A stretch of 64,000 nt of DNA, taken from NCBI GenBank assembly GCA_039707465.1, contig CM077646.1, positions 77,028,715 through 77,092,714 on the forward strand, written 5' to 3'. The translations under genes and the position numbers were made by a program. This document shows positions 33,445 to 45,553 of this stretch, in pieces. Positions within the stretch are counted from its first letter, which is position 1. The number at the start of each line of letters is the position of its first letter. A model generated the notes under the pieces. It was not told the origin of the DNA. It worked only from the letters and a program-made list of their open reading frames with translations, and did not search any database. This stretch comes from Rhabdophis nuchalis. Lineage: Eukaryota > Chordata > Lepidosauria > Squamata > Natricidae.

Positions 33445-33910
33445 TGTTGCGATTATCATTCCAGGTTTTGGCAGTTCAGTAGGTTTTAATTAAGTAGACT
33501 TTAGCTCAATAGGCTTTAAACCATTGTTAGGCCACTGAATGAACCCTGAACCTAGGAAGCACACGTCATCTCGCCTGACAAAGGCTAACAAAGGCTAGTG
33601 TGTACCATCACCCAATTCTTGAAGCAATACACAAAATGTAACTAAATGTATTTTGCTAGATAGCTGAATGTATTTTCCCAGGCTATTTTCCCAGGCTATT
33701 GAATGCGTTTTACCAAGCAACTGTATGAACCAATCAAACTATACTAGAATGTAAGTTTCACTTTTGTGCCAATAAAAGAGCCCACACCGAGCTAGTCGGG
33801 GCGCGCTCATTTGGAGGGAAATCCCATGTGTTTCGTTCTTATTTTCCCACCGGAGCAGCCCGCCTTCTGTGGTATCGCGTTCCCTCAATAGGGGGCGCAA
33901 TTTCACCACA
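33445..33910 (+). repeat. ERV 3' LTR
   Basis: 466 bp, reading the same as the 5' LTR at every position I compared by eye, including the U3 tandem repeats. Followed by the target duplication caggtc. Confidence 0.93.
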
Positions 33911-33916
33911 CAGGTC

Positions 33917-34060
33917 CATGTGTGTCAGCTGTACATTCCTTGACTGGGAGACTCTTCAGTTAGTAATTTATTTCCTAGTCACTTCACAACTGTACTGTAA
34001 CACATACTACTTGGGTCTACCTTTGAAGACCACCCATAAGCTACAGCTGGTCTGAAGTGC
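33917..34060 (+). mobile_element. Old L2-like RT fragment, right part
   Basis: Reads TSQLYCNTYYLGLPLKTTHKL, an eroded form of the L2 TSRLDYCNSLYMGLPL motif. It is the likely continuation of the fragment at 26700, cut by the retrovirus. Confidence 0.7.
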
Positions 34061-34149
34061 AGTGGTGTAGACAGTAATGGGTGCTCATGTTATATTCATG
34101 GTTCATCACTGCTTTGCAAGCTGAATCAATTAACAGTTGATTTTGAATG

Positions 34150-34720
34150 CAATTCAATGTCATTCATCACTTTGTCTATGTGAGAACTCCAAAACTGGAT
34201 GTAATATTCCAAATGTGGTCTGACCAATGCAGAATAGAGAGGGGAAATGACCCCTCTTGGTTCTGCTACTTCTTTCTGTTGATGCAGCCTAGAACTTCAT
34301 TTAATTTTTTTAAATCTGTATTACAACTTCAGCCCATTTTCAACTTGTGATCTAACAAGAGTTGCGTATCTTTTTTCCATGTACTATCACTTCTTATAGC
34401 CTCCTCTGTCATAAACCCATGCCTTTGCATTTTCTTTAATAAATGAAGGACTTTGCAAATCCCTTAACTTTGTGGTGTTCACGAACTTGCCCTTCATATT
34501 TTCTAACCTCTCGTCCAGGTTATTTATTTTCTAGGGGTTGGAAGGCTTTTCATAATATCCTGAATGTGAATTCAAAAATTACTTTGTCAGTCTGTTTTAG
34601 TAGGGAATCACTACTAACCATAACTTTTCCTTCTTCTGGGCAGAGGTTGGAGTCTTTCTTTCCACAAAACCTGAACAGTCTTCTCCTCCATCGATGAGGC
34701 TTGTGGCATCCTTTCTTTGT
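34150..34720 (-). mobile_element. Old CR1-type LINE fragment
   Basis: The block AAAACTGGATGTAATATTCC ...AATGTGGTCTGACCAATGCA is the antisense of the CR1 region just upstream of the 3' UTR. Heavily decayed. Confidence 0.7.
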
Positions 34721-34729
34721 TTAGGAGTC

Positions 34730-36149
34730 AAAAAACATTATGGTTCTGCATCTGTCTGCGGCTTCAAAGGAAAAGAGCTCTTTTGACTTTTAGAACACAT
34801 TTCTTTATCTATTCATTCAGGAAGATATCTTGGTATTGCTTCCTTGTAAGAACTTCCTATGTTCAATCCAAGAATTTCTTATCTCCATTGATAAATTGGA
34901 ATGTACCATTTCTTTTTCAAGAAGGATAACCTGGCCGCACTTGCAACGTGAGTAGTTCTTGCTGTCTTCAAAAGCAAACATTGCACAATCTACAGCCATA
35001 ATACTACAGTAGTTTTCTTCATCTCTTAAGAGGAGGAGAAAGAGGAGGAGGAGGAGCACCACTGACTTCCTCTACTAAACATCCAGTTTACTCTCTGAAA
35101 AGTGGCTTTTTATGTTTGACCCTGAAGCTGCCTCAACTAGCTAGGCAGGAAGTAATGCTTCATTTACAAACAATGGGCTATCAACAGCCTTCAGGAACAA
35201 CTAGTCAAAAATCAATCAGCTGCACTAATCAGTCAACTCCTTGTTGATATCTTCAAATCCCTTCAAATTCTCCTTTCAACATCTGATTGCTTACCCGATT
35301 ACTTTTTAATCAAAAGCTGACAGCATATGACTTGATTAGCTACAATATATTGACGTGATGTTTAAGTGCATATCAAAATACTTTGCAGAATAATTAAAAA
35401 ATAATGTTTCTATATTTTTTTAAAAAATTCCCATTGGGTAACAATGTTACTGTCAATACAAATTAATCTTGTTCAAATTGTAGGAATGAATAGGATGGCA
35501 CTTTAAGGATTGGCGTGGTTTTGACAACAATTATTATGGAATAGAAACAGTTATGATTAGTAAAGGGGACAAAAAAAACTTCCTGTCCTCTTTCTGCAAA
35601 TTAGAGTAGATGTTTTTTGACTTTTATACAGTGTTCCTTTAAAGAATCTATGAAATTTCAGATTCTTATTTGTATGTTAAGAACAAATACATTTAAGAAC
35701 TTTTTTTTCTGTTTTCTTTGAACTGCAAAGCTTATTTAAGTCCTAGGTTTTAAGAAACCACAAGAGTCAATTGATCAAAGAAATATCCAAGCATAAACAG
35801 ATAGATGTGCACAGGTTTGACAACTCATGAGGGAATTTCAGATGAAGAAATGACAAAGAAAATATCTTGCTGACACAAAGATGCCATGTTACTGTAAGCT
35901 TAATACAAGAGATTATAAATAGACACTAAGAAAATATAAATTATAGGAATATTTTCTAGTATTATTTTGACAGCGCTTTGAGCCTGCCCAGTTTACTTTG
36001 GAGGATGATCCACTGGCTGGCTACCAGAAATGACTTTCTGGAGATCTGCCTGCTGGATTGCTAGTGCCCTGGGTTTGCCCTACTTTGGGAGTAGGAGATT
36101 GAGTAAGTATTGTGGCAGCTGCTAGCCCAAGGGTTGGGGGATTAGTGAG
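34730..36149. other. CACNA2D3 intron, no feature seen
   Basis: AT-rich intron. Nothing recognised apart from a short (GAG)n near 35030-35055. Confidence 0.5.
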
Positions 36150-36590
36150 GGAAATGTTGAATTTGTTTAAAAAAAACATTTATATAGCTGCCCATCTTAA
36201 AAGCAAACTCTGGGTGGCTTACAACCCACAGATGAAACAATGTATGCAACAATAAAAGCAAAAGAAACCATACATCCAAGAACAGAAAATCTGGTGCCAC
36301 AACCACACTTCTTGATGCAGACCAAAATATTCTCATTCTGCTCTGACCTCACCCTATCCCAATGCTTGGGAGTGGAGTCTTAAATGCTTTTAAGGGTTTG
36401 TAGGATCTCAAGGAGGATGGTGTTCCATGGGTCAGGAGCTGCAATGGAAAAGTTACATTTCCGAAAACCTGCAAAGCCACAGTGTTTAATGAAATGGATC
36501 TGGACCCAATATCTGCCACCTGCTCTGGTGGGCTGGGCAGATACCCTTAGGGAAAGGCTGTCCATCAGACTGAACTGATTCCATTCCATG
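36150..36590 (-). mobile_element. Diverged L2-type 3' fragment
   Basis: ATTTATATAGCTGCCCATC ...CTGGGTGGCTTACAAC marks the antisense 3' tip. GTGTTCCATGGGTCAGGAGC parallels the conserved GTCATTCCAGAGGGCAGG of L2. It ends where a hAT MITE inserted. Confidence 0.55.
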
Positions 36591-36595
36591 TAGCG

Positions 36596-37098
36596 CTGTG
36601 ATGGCGAACCCATGGCACACATGCCACGGGTGGCGTGCAGAGCCCTCTCTGTGGGTATGTGAGCTGTCGGCTTGGCTCAGCTTCACTGCACATGCATGCA
36701 TGCCTCCATGCACACCTTTTGTCAGCCAGCTGATTTTTGGGTATCTGGAGCATGGCCCATGTGGGAGACATGCATGCATGCGTGGGGAGAGCACAGGGGG
36801 GGCGGTGCACCCCCCCCATGGCCTGTGGTCCAGGAGGCTGCAGGGAGGCCTACTAGGCCCAAAATGGGGCACGAGGCAGGTAGGAGTGCAGGAGCCCCCC
36901 TGTGGCCCATCTTTGCTCCCAGGAGGCTGCAGGTTTGTGTGCACATGCATGGGGGTGGGGAAGTGCGTGCATGTGCAGGGAGATGGGGGGGCATAGGGGG
37001 TTGTCACATGCACATTGCATTATGGGTGCAGGCATGTGGGCGCACTGTTGCACACACGCACTTTTGAAACATGACAACAAAAAGGTCAGCCATCACTA
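36596..37098. mobile_element. hAT-type MITE, 503 bp, old
   Basis: Termini CTGTGATGGCGAACCCATGG and GGTCAGCCATCACTA form TIRs of the CAGTGATGGCGAACC family also seen at 48244. Flanks atgtagcg and atgaacag match at 5 of 8. CpG/TpG-rich interior without transposase; open frames inside are chance products of GC-rich repeats. Confidence 0.75.
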
Positions 37099-37106
37099 AT
37101 GAACAG

Positions 37107-39117
37107 GTAATGATGTTGGAAATTAACATCATTGCTTTGATTGATGGTTTAAATAAGGTGAATTTTTATTTTTGTGAAGCTATTGTCTTTACATTTACAG
37201 CTCCACCATATAAGAATATTGTCAGATTACTGGAATACTGTATAACGCTAAAGGTTTATTATTTTGAAATAATGAAACACAAATCCTTTGAAGGACCCTG
37301 AGCTTATAAAAAAGCATAGATAATCAGAGGCCTGAGATGGAACCTCGCAAATCTTATCTCTAAAGGCAACAGCCAAAAATATTTCCCTCCAAGAAAAGTG
37401 AGCTAATGCAATACAAAATTTGGCCTCGGGATTTAAAGACTTGTAAATCAAACCATTCTCACTGGACTGTATATATAAAATATTTCGCAATTAACTTCTA
37501 ACCTCTCGCATAGTTGAAGTAGTTATATTCACTCCCTTTTTTACTTTGATGTTTTCTTCTTTATATACCTATATTCAACATGATAGGAAAACTGCCAAAT
37601 TGCCCCTCCCTTTTCTTTCCTTCCTCCATTTTTAAATCAATTATGTATTTATTTAAACTACAAGGTTCTGCTAGATAAGAGACAACATATGCATGTTTTC
37701 TTTTCTTCTAAAGAAAAGCACATTGAAAAAAAATCAAACCATCACTTAGGCTACAAAAGGAACTGGAAATTCTTTAAACAACAGCAAAGTACTATTCATC
37801 CAAAGTTAAATCCAATGAAGCTGACTAAAAATGAAAAGAAACTTATTGGGAGTTTCAGGTAAACTGAAATAGTGCAATCTTGAAACTGTAACCAAGCAAG
37901 AAATTGTATGGTGCTCATTTGAATTTACTCCTAAGTAAATCTACTTAGGATTTCACAATTCATAAATAAGATTTGGACCATTATCTTTTTTAGTTTATTG
38001 TAGACACTTCTATTTTAAAAAATGGGAATGAATGAGTCAATAATCACTTCCTGGAAAATGTGAAAAGCATTGTAACAATACCCAATTTTCTAATTCTTGT
38101 TGACAGGCATAGAGGTTCAAAAAATATAGCCTGACTTCTTCTGAATTGCTTTTTAACTAGAAGATTAATTTCATAATCAGTGGGATATAGGATGTCAAAA
38201 ATTATTGATTATGCCTGCCAAATCAAAACCAAAACGGCATTCCTACATAATTCTTATTTTCTTTTAGGCTCCTACATTCTCCAAGGCCCCTATATTTTGG
38301 AAAATAATGTAAACACTGCAATTCATGAAATACAAATAATGCATTTTTGTCAAGTAGAAAGAGAAGAAAGAAACCAACCCGCATGTGTTACACATTCAAA
38401 AGTGGATTAATTATTTCCAGGATTTGATTGTGTGTTGTCTACTTCCACGCTGAAGAATCTCACAGCTCATCACGCTTATTGAGATGAGGTCATTTTATAT
38501 CTTGTACAAAATGGCTTTTTGACATATGTTTGTAGCCAAGAACAGAAAATAGTGATATTCATATAATGTAAACATGGCAAGAGAAGTTGTGGAAGGTTAA
38601 CAATGACTTCTATGTAAATTAATTCCAATGCCTCCTCAAAGTACTTATTTACAGTTTGGATAAACCTCCGAGTTACATCTTGTTCCTATAGATTTTAAGG
38701 TGGCTTACAATCAACAGAATAAAACACAAATGAAAACAGTTGAGTAACTTAAATATCATCTCACCCCTGGACAACCACGTTCTGCTTGCAACTGGTTCCA
38801 ATCACCTAGCATCTCCCCCTTCATTGAAGCCGCTTTGGTAGAACACTGCCTGAATACTGTGTTGGGATGGCAACTAGGAAGGGACCAAACTGATCAAAGG
38901 CTTTGTGCCCAAGAAGACCTGCTTTTGGACCCCATCCATTTTTCATTTCAAAACTGGAAAACCATTGAATGCTCTTCCACATTTGTAGAGAGCCATGGAG
39001 ATGGCTTCATCTTCAGAGGCATTACTTAAACCCAGGAAAAGGATATATGCTAGGAAGAGATTCAGGCTGATTCCTCCCTGACTGAATGGACAAAAAAGAA
39101 AGGGAAAATAAAACACA
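37107..39117. other. CACNA2D3 intron, little recognised
   Basis: AT-rich. 38690-38765 (GGTGGCTTACAATCAACAG) may be an antisense L2-type 3' UTR scrap. No gene seen. Confidence 0.45.
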
Positions 39118-39450
39118 AGAGTAAAGGTAAAGGTTTCTGTGTCTTGTCCGACTCTAAGGTATGGTGCTCATCTCATTTTTTTGGGGGGGGGGGAGCCAGA
39201 GTCACCTGAAGACATTTTCCGTGATCATGTGACTAGCATCGCTAAACACCAAAGGCACATTGGAACGCTGTTACCTTCCCACCAATGTGGTACCTATTTA
39301 TCTACTTGCATTTGCATGCTTCCAAACTGCTAGGTGGGCAGGAGCTGAGGCAGAAACAGGAGCTCACCCTATTGCCCAGCTCTTGGGTCTCAAACCTATG
39401 CTTTCAGCTTTCCAGCTAACAAGCTTAGTGTCTTTAACTGCTGAAGAAGA
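39118..39450 (+). repeat. Dispersed squamate repeat (AGTAAAGGTAAAGG type)
   Basis: Begins AGTAAAGGTAAAGGTTTCTG, with TGTCCGACTCTAAGG, GGAACGCTGTTACCTTCCCA and GAACTGCTAGG-like blocks (here AAACTGCTAGGTGGGCAGGA). I recognise this as a common squamate interspersed repeat but am not sure of its class. Confidence 0.65.
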
Positions 39451-42400
39451 CTTGCAAAATTCTGCTACTACAGACTATCTAATAAAGGTATATGTCTAGC
39501 CTTCTTGCGGAGTTGGCTTCCTGACCTGATCTATATCAAAGAGCTGATAATATTAGATAGGCAAATCTATCTGAAGCAGGGTGTTAGAAAGAAATAAAAA
39601 TATAAATTTTAAAAGCTTCATAACTAGCACTCCTAGCTGGAGCCATAAGCTTTTTTCCAGGAGCCAATACAGCTATTCCCAAAATGGTAGCTTGCTTTTT
39701 CCTGGTAAGCATGACATTTCTGCCAGCTTCAGCTTCTTCCATCACTTTCAAGGGCTGCTATGTGTGCAGTGCCTTGCAGTGATTCAGGTTCAAGATCATG
39801 GCAAAAAGGGAACACCACACTTACACAGATGTTATAGGGCAATAGGTCCCGACAGGAAATTGGGTAGGAGCTTGCTATTGCACACCCCTCCTTTATCTAC
39901 CACATGTATATTATTTAAATTAGTTTTCAGGCTGGAACAGGCAGAAAGAAATCTGCAAAGGCTTTCAGATTATATTATTAAAACATTGTGTGAGAGACAC
40001 TTAGGAAAAAGTGACATCTGAATCACAGAGCCAATTTAAACATGTTCTCTTTGATGTGGTATAGTCTCAAACAGTAACTGTACCTCCTCAGGATCCATTT
40101 ATGGAATCTCTTATATGAATAAACTCCTCCATCAACACTATTTCCCACATTTTATATTTACAGAGAAGCCTCACTGTTGGGTATAGTGCTTTGACTTCCT
40201 TCCTTCCTTCCTTCCTTCCTTCCTTCCTTCCTTCCTTCCTTCCTTCCTTCCTTCCTTCCTCCCTCCCTCCCTCCCTCCCTCCCTCCCTTCCTTCCTTCCT
40301 TCCTTCCTTCAGAAGTCACTTCCCACTCTACAAAGAGCCAACAAAGCTATGCAAAAACACTGTGATGTCAGGAGCAGAACATTGAGAATCTGTCCTATGT
40401 TACCATTTGCTGATTGCAAACGACAGTAATTGTATAAATTATACCATGAAGAATGTTCCCATGAGTCTTTAGCACTTATTTCTTTTATTTACTATACCTT
40501 GCTGTGAAAAATATCATGGATGCCTTGAGATCAACATATTATTAGCATAGAAGATGTATTTCTACCACGGAATATGAAATGATTTTCTGAGAAAATGTAT
40601 CACGATTTATTATTTTTAAACTACATAATTTTAAGTAAAGTCATTTTTTTCCTACTGATTCAATCCAAGTATACTTCCTGGCCTCAAAATACTTTGAAAA
40701 TATCAATGGTATATTTTTATTTCACATAAAGAAAAGCTGGCCATGTGGAATTACAGTTCCTTTTTATATAATCATACAGAAAGCATTAAATGATGAGGCT
40801 ATTTCATTTGAAATGTTTTCCCTGTCCTTAACTTTGTTTAAAAAAAAAAAAGGGGGGGGGGAGGAATGACAAATTTTGTACCAGATCCTACAGTATAAAA
40901 ATCTGTGGGTTGATTATTGTTATTTCAAATTTTCACCAACTTTCCCTTTTTTTAGGAGACAGCCAGTCAAAATAACTTATTCTTATTTTCAAGAACTATA
41001 ATACTACTAGACTTAACAGGTTACAAAAAGAAACACCAATGGGGAAGGCAGAACCAATAATAAAGAAGATACTAAGGAAGAAGATACTAAAGAAGATACA
41101 TCTAGTGAGGAAATTCTCTTAAGTGCAAAATTTCAGAAAGATTCATGTAGCTCTGAAGCACAGAAGAACAAAAAAATCTGATAGAAGTATCTACATCTGG
41201 TAACCACATCAGCAGCTAATTTATCTAACAAGGAACTGGAAAATTGACTGCTGGAGAAACTAGCTAATAAGAATCATCTGCTTTTGACTAAACTAGGAGG
41301 AGTTACTATAGGATATTCAGGTGACCAGTCTCTTCCTATCTCATTTAAAATGCCTTTGAGATTGATTTGTAGTCTATTTAAGTATCAAGGCACTATAAAC
41401 ATGGTTATGTTCATAGTGTTGAGAGTTTAGAGCTTACAGAGGGAGATCATCATCTTGCTCTTTTTAGCTAATACTTAAATGCAGAGAATTAGCAACTAAT
41501 TAAGTCTAGCTTACTAATTTGACCTGCCTCCCGGTTTTCACTTTGAACCAGAAAAGTAAATAAATAGCTAGTGTTTTTCTTTTCCCAAGCTCCATGTAGT
41601 TCTGTGCATAGATATGTGAATATGTGTCTCTTGTTGTATCAATATCTTCAGTTTTGAGAGGAAACTGCAAAAGGAGTGTTGCATCAAACATCTCAAAACT
41701 TTCCTCACTTATAATGGTGTTGAACATCTGTTGCCTTGACTTCTAAGGTGATATACCAACAATTGGTATATCAGAACTGAATATTTCAGTTCCTTTTTCT
41801 AATCATTTTTTTCTTTTCTTTTTTCTTTTTCTTTTTTCTTTTCCCCTAATTACTTGCATTGGGATTATTTTTTATACCATTTATGTTGTTTGTATTTGTT
41901 GTCATGGATTACACCAGTGAGGCTAAAACCAATTTTATTGTATTTATTATGTACCATGACAATAAAGGCTTTCCCTATTATACTATTAATCATGACACAT
42001 GTGTTTATGCTGGGTTACAAACCTGGAACAAAGGGTGAGCCAAGTTTCCAGATCATGTTGCTAATTTTGGAACCAGTTTTAGTGCTTCAAAATGATATTT
42101 CCTTGACCACAGTTATTATAATTCTACTGTATCAGGAAACAGGAATGCATCAAATTGATTCGGATGATATGCCTCCTAAATAGTATAATTAGCCGGGTCC
42201 ATATACCTTCCCCTTTGACTTGGACTATATTTTCCTTTGTGCCTAAATTTGTGGTTGTATAGTTTGAATAAAAGATCAGCTAATGTAACAGATAAAAGAG
42301 TGACTAGTTTATATGTCTTGCCATTGTTTACTCTTTGGATTATGGAACTGCAGCAGATAGAATCCCATGGAAGGGCTCCTGCGAAGCACTAAAGTCACAC

Positions 42401-42551
42401 GGCTTTACTTGATTTACTTATGACATCTATGAGTATCACTGTCTAAACATTATCCATTCTGATGGGATAAGAGTAAGCCAGTTTTCCATGGGATGAGCAT
42501 GAAGTTCAGAAGTTTTCAACCAACTGCATGGAAAAAGAATTAAGTACTTAC
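39451..42551. other. CACNA2D3 intron, mostly unassigned
   Basis: Apart from the tetranucleotide repeat, the stretch holds an A/G homopolymer at about 40841-40862 and, at 41925-41985, GTACCATGACAATAAAGGC, which resembles a Rex1-type LINE 3' end. No exon supported. Confidence 0.4.
40196..40312. repeat. (TTCC)n-(CTCC)n-(TTCC)n microsatellite
   Basis: About 115 bp of tetranucleotide repeat with a central CTCC block. The PSFLPSFL frame over it is an artefact. Confidence 0.95.
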
Positions 42552-42663
42552 TTGAAGCAGTTGTCGCAATAAATATTTCCTGTGGTCTCCTTGATTGTGC
42601 GTTCAGAAACAAAAGCTGGATATTCAGTGTCACAAGGCTCTAGAGTTTGCTTCACTCGCTGAG
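42552..42663 (-). CDS. CACNA2D3: CACNA2D3 internal coding exon, 112 bp
   Basis: Encodes QRVKQTLEPCDTEYPAF and then VSERTIKETTGNIYCDNCF, the extracellular cysteine-rich segment of the delta peptide region in alpha2delta-3. The acceptor is TTATCTTCTTTAG and the donor GTAAGTAC. The exon carries split codons at both ends: GCT at the start and AAG at the end. The downstream partner at 10415 begins with the missing G and continues SFVIQQI. The intron between them is 32,136 bp and contains an intact-ORF LINE and an endogenous retrovirus. Confidence 0.92.
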
Positions 42664-43136
42664 CTAAAGAAGATAAGAGAGACTGAAGGGTTTTGATAAT
42701 GACTTCATTTACAGTTCTTCGGTGTGAGATGTTTTGGACCTTGTGAAATCATTACAGTGCTCCTGCCACCCTGTGATTTATGCTGGTAATGCATAAGATT
42801 TATTTTATAATTAAAGAAGACATTTATAAGAAGACACAACTAAAGGATATTCTTATAATACATGACTTTACTGTAACAATAATACTTTGGCCATAAGAAA
42901 GACATAGGATACTGATTCAGTGATAACTGCATACATGAATAAATGTAACATCTGTGAACCTATCAGCAATGATAGGGATGGAACTGAAGAGTATTTCATC
43001 GTCATTCCCACCCTTACTTCTTTAAAAAAAAACCACCTAGTTAGCCATGAGAAATTATGGCAGTATTGTTCTGAGTTTGGTACAATTAATGCATCTGACA
43101 AGAGTGGTATTAATACCATACTTTGTACTTGCAATA

Positions 43137-43429
43137 CAGTGGTGGGTTCTGGATCCCGTTTGAACCGGTACGGTTGGAACAGGCCTGGCATTGTCCACAT
43201 GGATGTGAGTAGCGAGTGCATGCGTCTTACCATCCAGCGACACCTCTGCTAGCCTTCGTAACGCTCCAGCTGCTAGGTGGAGCATTGCGCAAGTGCTGTA
43301 GGCATCATGCACGTACAAGGAAGCACCAAAGGCTTTAAAGACCAGTAAGGAGTGCTGGAGTGGTACCCGGTGCTCTGGGTAGGCTCCAGTACGCCCGTAC
43401 TGGGGCGTACCACCTGCAACCCACCACTG
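43137..43429. mobile_element. hAT-type MITE, 293 bp, perfect TSD
   Basis: Ends CAGTGGTGGGTTCTGGATCC and GCAACCCACCACTG. The 8-bp ttgcaata occurs on both sides (43129-43136 and 43430-43437). Non-coding. Confidence 0.93.
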
Positions 43430-44734
43430 TTGCAATACAACTTTATAATTTACTCAATGCTGTTTTGAAAAGTCAAACTTATTTAATTGCTTAACCTTAC
43501 CCCTCCCTATCTTAAACCTGTTTGGAGAAGCTTTAAATCTAATATTTTTAATATTCTCCTTATTGTTGTTCTTTGCACTATTCTCATCGTATTGCCAGAT
43601 CCGCAGTTTTGCATTTTGCCCACCACGTTGTCTGGTTATTTTAATATTATTAGTTTAAATGTGTGTGATTTTGATATCCAGTTACTTATAATATACTGTT
43701 ATTAACATTATTTTGGTGTACATTACAAGGCTACAGAGTATGCAAATGTACATTCCATCTGCTGCCACATCCCTTATCTATTTAGCTATTATTTAAAATA
43801 TTGATGACCAATTATGACAATTTTGTCAGAAGAGACACATGAAAATCAATGGTACAGGTTGGTGCCAACCAGTTTAACATTCACTAGCTGCAGTGGGTCT
43901 ATATTAAATATGACTTAACTTTGGATCCAGTCCAAATATTCTTTCAGTTAAAGTCAAGGTGAAAAATTAAAAGAAAATCCCACATCCTGAAGTTTTATTT
44001 TAGGTTTTCTTTAAAACCAACATACATCCATGCCTGCAAATTGTGTCTATTTGTATAGTGATAAGGAGTACCTGATGCCATAGAATTATTGAACTTAACA
44101 TCTGGGATTCCTATGATCAGCAGGGTTAACAGATGCCATATATTCTTTACTGGATTTTTCAAAGTAAAAATAGGATGCAAATAACTGTAAATATTTTCTT
44201 TCCCTTTTGCAAGATATAGTCAGGAACCACCATCCTCCTCCAACCCAGCCAAAAATGAAAGAGGAAAAGGAAAGATGCAAGGTGTATTATCTGTTGATTT
44301 CATAAATCTCATTACAATGGGATAAAACATCTTGCTCTCTCGTTTTTTGGATCTGTGCTGGTAATAATCTCTCCTATGACTGCCAGCTCATGCAGTCGAC
44401 TATAAACATCAGCTGCATTAAAATGATGCCTTTCTTGTGATCAGGATGAGAGGTACTTTGCAGCCTCCTAGCAATTAATGAAAGGGAGCAGGTGACGTGT
44501 ATAATTATATGATCAGCTTCCAGGGTAAAGTAAATTCTAAAGGGCAGTATCATTGTCTACAGAGGTAATGGCAAACCTGTGTCCTTGGGGAAAGAAGGAT
44601 GCAAGTTAATTATATAGCCACAACACATATTTATTTCTAATTCTTCCAGAACAAAGAGTTGTGGATAGGAAACCATTTTATTGGACAGTGTGAGAGTATA
44701 ATTTGCAATAGTCAAATAAAGATGCTATTTTCTT

Positions 44735-44937
44735 GGCAAGATCTCAAAAGTAGTTGGCCATTGCCTGCTTCCTAGGGGGGAGTGAGGGAGAAAGAGAGAG
44801 AGAGAGGGAGGGAGGGGGGGAGAGAGAGATTGGTCCAAGGTTATCCAGGTGGCATTGTACCTAGCATGGAATAAAAACTCATAGTTTCCCAGTTTCTAGT
44901 CTGGTGCCTTAATCACTACACCAAATTGGCACCCCAT
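44735..44937 (-). mobile_element. tRNA-derived SINE
   Basis: Antisense head CCTTAATCACTACACCAAAT at the right end, AAGTAGTTGGCCATTGCCT and TTGGTCCAAGGTTATCCAG inside: the common squamate tRNA-SINE. An AG-rich expansion at 44787-44828 interrupts the middle. Confidence 0.8.
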
Positions 44938-45219
44938 ATATGTTTATACTGCAAATGATTTAAATCTCAGGCACCAGGAGAGCAAAATTTAAATCATGCA
45001 AGGATATTACAGCGATTACATAGGATTTTTAAAAAAAATATTTATTTAATTTCTATCACTGTCTATCTTAAACAAGTGGTTCTAGGAAATGAGCCGGATG
45101 ATACAGTGTGCCTTGCATTGCTTTGAGGTAGATGTTTGACAAGCCCCCAAGATGATTTCTTTTTCAGTACAGTATGCCATAAAAATTGCTCTATCCAAAA
45201 GCCGCATTAGCCATTTACA

Positions 45220-45261
45220 TATGAATGTCACCAATTGCATACTTTAAATTCCACCAGAAAC
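45220..45261 (-). pseudogene. Decayed duplicate of the CACNA2D3 exon at 46031-46086
   Basis: 42 bp here match the 5' three-quarters of the 46031-46086 exon with only a few differences, and the match continues a few bases through the acceptor (GTGGTGTAG versus GTGGCTTAG). The second Trp codon has become TGA and the donor end is missing. It lies about 810 bp downstream of the real exon inside the next intron. This looks like a tandem exon duplication that failed. It could instead be a fragment of an unknown repeat containing the exon. Confidence 0.7.
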
Positions 45262-45298
45262 CTACACCACAAAAAGCAATGGATGTACTTAATTTGCT

Positions 45299-45553
45299 CC
45301 TTGTATTGGACAATACTTTGGCCACCTAATGAGAAGGAAGGACTCACTGGAGAAGAGTCTAATGCTGAGAACGATTGAGGGCAAAAGAAGAAGGGGATGA
45401 CAGAGATTGAGGTGGCTGGATGGAGTCACCGAAACAGTCAGTGTGAGCTTAAATGGACTCCAGAGGATGGTAGAGGACAGGAAAGCCTGGAGGAATGTTG
45501 TCCATGGGGTCACAATGGTTCGGACATGATTTTGCAACTAGCAACAACAATTG
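45299..45553 (+). mobile_element. BovB (RTE) LINE 3' end
   Basis: GGACAATACTTTGGCCACCT, GGGGATGACAGAGATTGAGG and GTCCATGGGGTCACAATGGT are the conserved end of BovB, with the terminal AGCAACAACAATTGG tail. It sits immediately beside the decayed exon copy at 45220-45261. Confidence 0.88.

Larger units (their letters stand above)
27149..33910 (+). mobile_element. Endogenous retrovirus, defective provirus
   Basis: Two 466-bp LTRs bracket a 5.83-kb interior. Target duplication caggtc at 27143-27148 and 33911-33916 (6 bp). The 6-bp duplication, tRNA-Trp-like primer site and pol features suggest a class II (alpha/beta-like) backbone, while the last env segment is gamma-type; mixed ancestry is common in such elements. 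Gag, protease and the RT palm are not recognisable, pol is frameshifted and env is mostly gone, so it cannot make particles by itself. It is antisense to CACNA2D3. Confidence 0.9.

Noticed and set aside
36486..37067. Several overlapping open frames up to 175 codons on both strands
   Set aside because: They lie inside the CpG/TpG-rich hAT MITE at 36596-37098 and have no start context, splice signals or domains.
40191..40385. Frame with PSFLPSFL repeats
   Set aside because: Translation of the TTCC tetranucleotide repeat.
10416..42551. Search for a nested host gene such as a leucine-rich-repeat gene in the large intron
   Set aside because: I recall LRTM1 lying within CACNA2D3 in mammals, but no leucine-rich-repeat frame is visible here on either strand.
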